Origin: an uncultured Alphaproteobacteria bacterium
GTDB taxonomy: Bacteria; Pseudomonadota; Alphaproteobacteria; UBA3830
Direction of reading: 5' to 3'
NCBI GenBank assembly: GCA_944390775.1
Contig: CALXQQ010000002.1
Coordinates: forward strand, 1 to 64,000
DNA length: 64,000 bases
Shown: positions 60,857 to 64,000 of the stretch, piece by piece
How positions within the stretch are numbered: the first letter of the stretch is position 1
Layout: each line of letters begins with the position of its first letter
Made by a program: the position numbers and the translations under genes
The notes under the pieces: model-generated
The model's database searches: none
Seen by the model: the letters and a program-made list of their open reading frames with translations, nothing else
What the model was told of the DNA's origin: nothing

Positions 60857-61204
60857 TTATTCAAATTGATAAAACAATTCATCTCCATTTGGAAGATATG
60901 GGTCAATTGGAGAGAAAGGCTCTACAGCGTTTGGAGGACTATCTGAGTGGATAGTTTCACTGTCCGATTCATAGCTATTTATATCATATTTAACAGCAGA
61001 CTTATCAGGTTTATCGAGTATGATGCCCTTTAATCCTTCCGTATCTAATCCTTCCATATCTGATCCTTCCGTATGATCGCTGCTGCGAGTATCCACTTGG
61101 TGTTCAGGCTCGTTGCACATATGACCCTCCATTTGACACTTCATTGCACACAGGTTTTCATAATTGAATAACGTTAAAAGCAATAGTGCGTATTTTAACT
61201 GCAT
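60857..61204 (-). CDS. Small acidic exported protein, unknown
   Basis: A 115-residue product with a signal peptide (MQLKYALLLLTLFNYENLCA), a Cys/His-rich start (MKCQMEGHMCNEPEH) and an acidic Ser/Asp/Pro-rich rest. A short repeat, SDMEGLDTEGLKG, is echoed in DNA by GATCCTTCCGTATC-type units. ATG 61204 has a GGGGTG-like SD; a TTG four codons earlier was rejected. No family recognised. It stands alone between ychF and the MFS gene. Confidence 0.5.
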   Translation of the reverse strand: MQLKYALLLLTLFNYENLCAMKCQMEGHMCNEPEHQVDTRSSDHTEGSDMEGLDTEGLKGIILDKPDKSAVKYDINSYESDSETIHSDSPPNAVEPFSPIDPYLPNGDELFYQFE

Positions 61205-61354
61205 AGAACACCCCAATAAAATTCCAGATAATGCATATCATATAAAAAATGCTTATACAATATATTTTTACGTTTTTTTAAATAATCTCAAATATGGTTG
61301 AATATTTCAGTTTTTATGTATAGAATAAACCAGTTTAGCCTCGGAGGAATCTTG

Positions 61355-62644
61355 ATGGAGCAAGCGCAAGAATCTACGAATGTAGAGATGGGTCGTATGG
61401 GGGATCAGTCTTTTGCAAATAGAGGTTTTTTTGAATCATTGCGTACAATGCCCCGTGGAGTATGGTCGATTTCCTTGTTTGGTTTGTTTCTTGGCATGTC
61501 AACGACCATGGTTTACAGTCAATTGAGTCTTTTCCTTGCTAATGAACTACATGCGACAGCGGTAAAAGTAGCAGCGATAGATGGGCTGGTGGAGCTGTGT
61601 GCTTTCATTACGCGGATATTTTCAGGCTATATCAGTGATTTGTTGCATGAAAGAAAGCTGATTTTGGTTATAGGATGTACAGTAACTCTCATTGCTCGAC
61701 CTCTTATGACACTTGCTCAATCTGCTTACATGGTTCTAGGAATACAGTCTATAGAGCGTATAGGTAATGGGTTACAAGCAACTCCAAGAGATGCTCTAAT
61801 TGCAGATCTTTCTAGCAGACAGGCTAGGGGAGGGGCCTTCGGATTTACCAGGTCTTTGAAAACATTTGGTGCGATGCTTGGTACACCTATCGCTATGTAC
61901 ATTATGATACAATCATCCAATAATTTCCGTCTGGTGTTTGGGGTGGCGACTATTCCTGTTGTAATAGCGTTATTATGTATACTCTCTATTCGTAAACCAA
62001 ATGAGCAGGCAAATACGCGTGTGAAACAGGAAAATCCATTCAAAAGAAAGTATCTAAAATCGTTGGATCGATCTTTCTGGAAATTATTGCTTTTAACTGC
62101 GGTATTTGAATTAGGGCATTTTACAGAGCATTTACTTCCCATATATACCAATCAATTTCTACCAATTGAACGTGCTAGTATTGTGAATATTTTTATAAGT
62201 GTTGGACAGGTCTTACTAGCATTTCCTATAGGATATTTGGCGGATAAATATGGGCGTAGTCGATTTATTCGTTGTTGTATGATTTGTATGGTTATGGCGA
62301 ATATTTTGTATATTGTGGCTGGATATAATATTATTGCTGTTCCTGTTATATGTATTCTAACTGGTGCGTTTCTTTGGGGAGGACAGATGAGTGCAATACA
62401 GGGACTATTTTTATCGATTATAAGCGAACAAGTTAATTTTAAGTTACGAGCAACAGCAATAGGGATATACTACTGTATTGTTGGTGTGTGTTATTGTTTA
62501 TCTTCTCTTATTGCTGGATATATATGGGATAATTTCGGTGCTCGTTATACTTTTGTGTATAGTATTTGCTTCTCTATTTTGGCATTTGTGCTAAGTTTTG
62601 CATTGCTTCCGAAAAAGTATTCAGGAGGGTGTTCCAATAATTAA
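61355..62644 (+). CDS. MFS transporter
   Basis: A 12-segment major-facilitator carrier of 429 residues. The loop-2/3 motif A is degenerate: GYISDLLHERKLIL; the mirrored half has GYLADKYGRSRFI. The N-terminal 35 residues are cytoplasmic. ATG 61355 has GGAGG seven bases upstream; a TTG 19 codons earlier was rejected. The substrate is unknown; being co-transcribed with lpxK it could be envelope-related, but that is a guess. Confidence 0.85.
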   Translation: MEQAQESTNVEMGRMGDQSFANRGFFESLRTMPRGVWSISLFGLFLGMSTTMVYSQLSLFLANELHATAVKVAAIDGLVELCAFITRIFSGYISDLLHERKLILVIGCTVTLIARPLMTLAQSAYMVLGIQSIERIGNGLQATPRDALIADLSSRQARGGAFGFTRSLKTFGAMLGTPIAMYIMIQSSNNFRLVFGVATIPVVIALLCILSIRKPNEQANTRVKQENPFKRKYLKSLDRSFWKLLLLTAVFELGHFTEHLLPIYTNQFLPIERASIVNIFISVGQVLLAFPIGYLADKYGRSRFIRCCMICMVMANILYIVAGYNIIAVPVICILTGAFLWGGQMSAIQGLFLSIISEQVNFKLRATAIGIYYCIVGVCYCLSSLIAGYIWDNFGARYTFVYSICFSILAFVLSFALLPKKYSGGCSNN

Positions 62645-63629
62645 TACTCCAAGATTTTGGTTCAAAGAACCAACTTTTCTCACGAAATTCTTGCTTTCTC
62701 CTTTGGAGATGGTGTATCGAAGTGTGGTTAGTTGGAGATACAGGCGAGTTCATGCACATATCCCTCAATCTGGTCAAATTGTGATTGCTGTTGGTGGTAT
62801 AACAGCTGGGGGATCTGGTAAAACTGTAGTTGTTAAAGCGATAGCGCAATTCCTCACAAGTATGGGATACCGAGTTGCTATATTAAGTCGGGGATTTGGT
62901 GGCAGTATAACCGAAAACTGTATGGTTTTGCCTGATAATCATTCTTGGAAAGAGGTAGGCGATGAGCCTTTGATGCTTGCACAATATTTTCCTGTTTTTG
63001 TTGGAAAAAATCGAGCGAAAAGTGCTCAATTGGCTGGAGACAATTTTGATATATTGATAATGGATGATGGATTAACACAACGTTATCTTCGTCCGCATAT
63101 ACAGGTCTTAGTCATCGATACATATCAAGGATTGGGTAATGGAAGAATGCTACCACTTGGGCCTAATCGTCTATCTATAACTCAAGTGCTGCCATTGGTT
63201 GATGGTGTGATATTGCTTGGAAATGGTTCGTTTTGTTTGAGATCTGCGTTGTCTTCGTGCGCGCAAGTCAGCATTATGCCTAGATTATCCTTATTCCGGG
63301 AAATACCCTATACAGAGCGATTGCCAGACAACACTCCTATAATTGCTTTTTGTGGAATAGGTTATCCTGACAAATTCTTTAATTCTTTAAAAGGTTATCC
63401 TGTTGTTGAACAAATTGTATTTCCTGATCATCATCCATATACTGATTGTGAGCTCGAACAATTGAAACAGAGGGCTATTCAAGCAGGAGCTCGACTTGTT
63501 ACTACAGAAAAGGATTTTATAAAAATAAAAGGGCGTTTACCTGTTACTTTTTTACCACTTACTTTAAATCTTTCTAGCGATTTTAAGGTTTTTTTAACAA
63601 AATACGTAGCATCTCTTTCAATAAATTAG
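62637..63629 (+). CDS. lpxK: Tetraacyldisaccharide 4'-kinase (lipid A), non-AUG start
   Basis: Phosphorylates the 4' position of the lipid A precursor at the inner membrane. Walker A is GGITAGGSGKTVV, then LSRGFGG, GDEPLMLAQ, MDDGLTQ, and the C-terminal FCGIGYPDKFF and VTTEKDFIKIK. The family N-terminus (TPRFWF...LLSPLEMVYR) begins right after AGGAGGG (62623-62629), and no ATG, GTG or TTG lies at a usable distance: ATA 62637 is seven bases away, ATT 62640 ten. The only upstream TTG (62598) has no SD. The start therefore looks non-canonical. The MFS stop is overlapped, so translation may be coupled. Confidence 0.92.
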   Translation: MINTPRFWFKEPTFLTKFLLSPLEMVYRSVVSWRYRRVHAHIPQSGQIVIAVGGITAGGSGKTVVVKAIAQFLTSMGYRVAILSRGFGGSITENCMVLPDNHSWKEVGDEPLMLAQYFPVFVGKNRAKSAQLAGDNFDILIMDDGLTQRYLRPHIQVLVIDTYQGLGNGRMLPLGPNRLSITQVLPLVDGVILLGNGSFCLRSALSSCAQVSIMPRLSLFREIPYTERLPDNTPIIAFCGIGYPDKFFNSLKGYPVVEQIVFPDHHPYTDCELEQLKQRAIQAGARLVTTEKDFIKIKGRLPVTFLPLTLNLSSDFKVFLTKYVASLSIN

Positions 63630-63665
63630 TACTATATTCATACGATTTGTTAGGGAGTTAATATT

Positions 63666-64000
63666 ATGAAAAAACTATGGTACTGTGGTGCTATGTTAGC
63701 CGCATTTAGCGCTAATGCTCAATATGATACCTTTGATAGTAATTTTTATTTTGGTATAGGCGTAGGCGGCAAAGTTCAGGATGCACATGCTACAATATAC
63801 GCAAATGGGTATGAAGATAAGCTATGTCATAGCCGCTTACAAGGAACCATATTTTTAGGAAGTGGTAAAACGTTGAATGGTCATCCATTTTATATTGGTG
63901 GTGAACTATATATGGATATAGCAAAAACTGGTCGGCGCTATTTTGAAACAAATCGCTGTCGTTTTGCATTACGTAACAATGGGATAGTACCAGGATTTTG
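63666..64000 (+). CDS. Outer-membrane beta-barrel protein, cut at the window end
   Basis: A gene opening 111 codons before the window ends. A signal peptide (MKKLWYCGAMLAAFSANA) is followed by alternating hydrophobic/polar strands with Gly-rich turns (FYFGIGVGGKVQD, TIFLGSGKTLN, YIGGELYMDIA), the style of a small surface barrel. Two Cys are present in the visible part. GGGAG is eight bases before the ATG. Family unknown; the right half is outside the window. Confidence 0.6.
   Translation, partial: MKKLWYCGAMLAAFSANAQYDTFDSNFYFGIGVGGKVQDAHATIYANGYEDKLCHSRLQGTIFLGSGKTLNGHPFYIGGELYMDIAKTGRRYFETNRCRFALRNNGIVPGF

Overview
The window is a chromosomal segment of an AT-rich alphaproteobacterium. Its gene content suggests a Holosporales- or Rickettsiales-like host-associated lineage: alphaproteobacterial-type IhfB, the envC-ctpA-yibQ-rppH order, amiC next to a class A PBP, a YhhQ-Tgt pair that looks built for host queuine, many small signal-peptide proteins of unknown function, and an apparently decayed stretch at the left end. 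The taxonomic call is inference from gene content and style; no rRNA is present. Translation fits the standard bacterial code. I see no insertion sequence, prophage, CRISPR array or tRNA.

Layout. 1-1.25 kb: non-coding, probably with a decayed gene. 1.3-5.1 kb: cation efflux pump, repeat-bearing lipoprotein, groES-groEL. 5.3-11.1 kb (minus): symporter, dapD, dapE, rimI and a catalytically degenerate S9-peptidase-like secreted protein. 11.2-15.5 kb: gyrB overlapping a class A PBP gene. 15.5-17.7 kb (minus): GntP permease with 3-hydroxybutyryl-CoA dehydrogenase. 17.8-21.1 kb (minus): transaldolase-like, miaB, ybeY, corC. 21.4-24.6 kb: three unknown secreted proteins around an enlarged dihydrofolate reductase. 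24.8-30.9 kb: galU, ugd, envC-like, ctpA, yibQ-like, rppH as one overlapping operon. 30.9-31.7 kb: a TadE/pilin-like gene interrupted by an 11-G tract, a candidate phase-variable gene. 31.7-32.9 kb (minus): accD, ihfB. 33-40.5 kb: methyltransferase, yhhQ, tgt, tamA, tamB. 40.5-43.6 kb (minus): small Cys protein, HAD phosphatase, ettA. 43.8-48.1 kb: rfbA, rfbB, rgpF-like, rfbC, rfbD. 48.2-52.2 kb: rlpA, amiC, mrcA. 52.3-60.8 kb: proQ-like, active S9 peptidase, recA, valS, truA, ychF. 60.9-64 kb: acidic secreted protein, MFS transporter, lpxK, and a cut-off outer-membrane beta-barrel gene.

Much of the segment builds and remodels the envelope: UDP-glucuronate and dTDP-rhamnose sugars, lipid A kinase, two class A PBPs, an amidase with its EnvC-like activator, RlpA, and the TamA/TamB transport pair. 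The most unusual items are the poly-G-interrupted TadE-like gene, the inactive S9 paralogue living in the same window as an intact one, the DHFR with a roughly 80-residue insertion, and the queuine-type Tgt pocket beside YhhQ. Start codons were chosen from Shine-Dalgarno (SD) spacing where this was clear.
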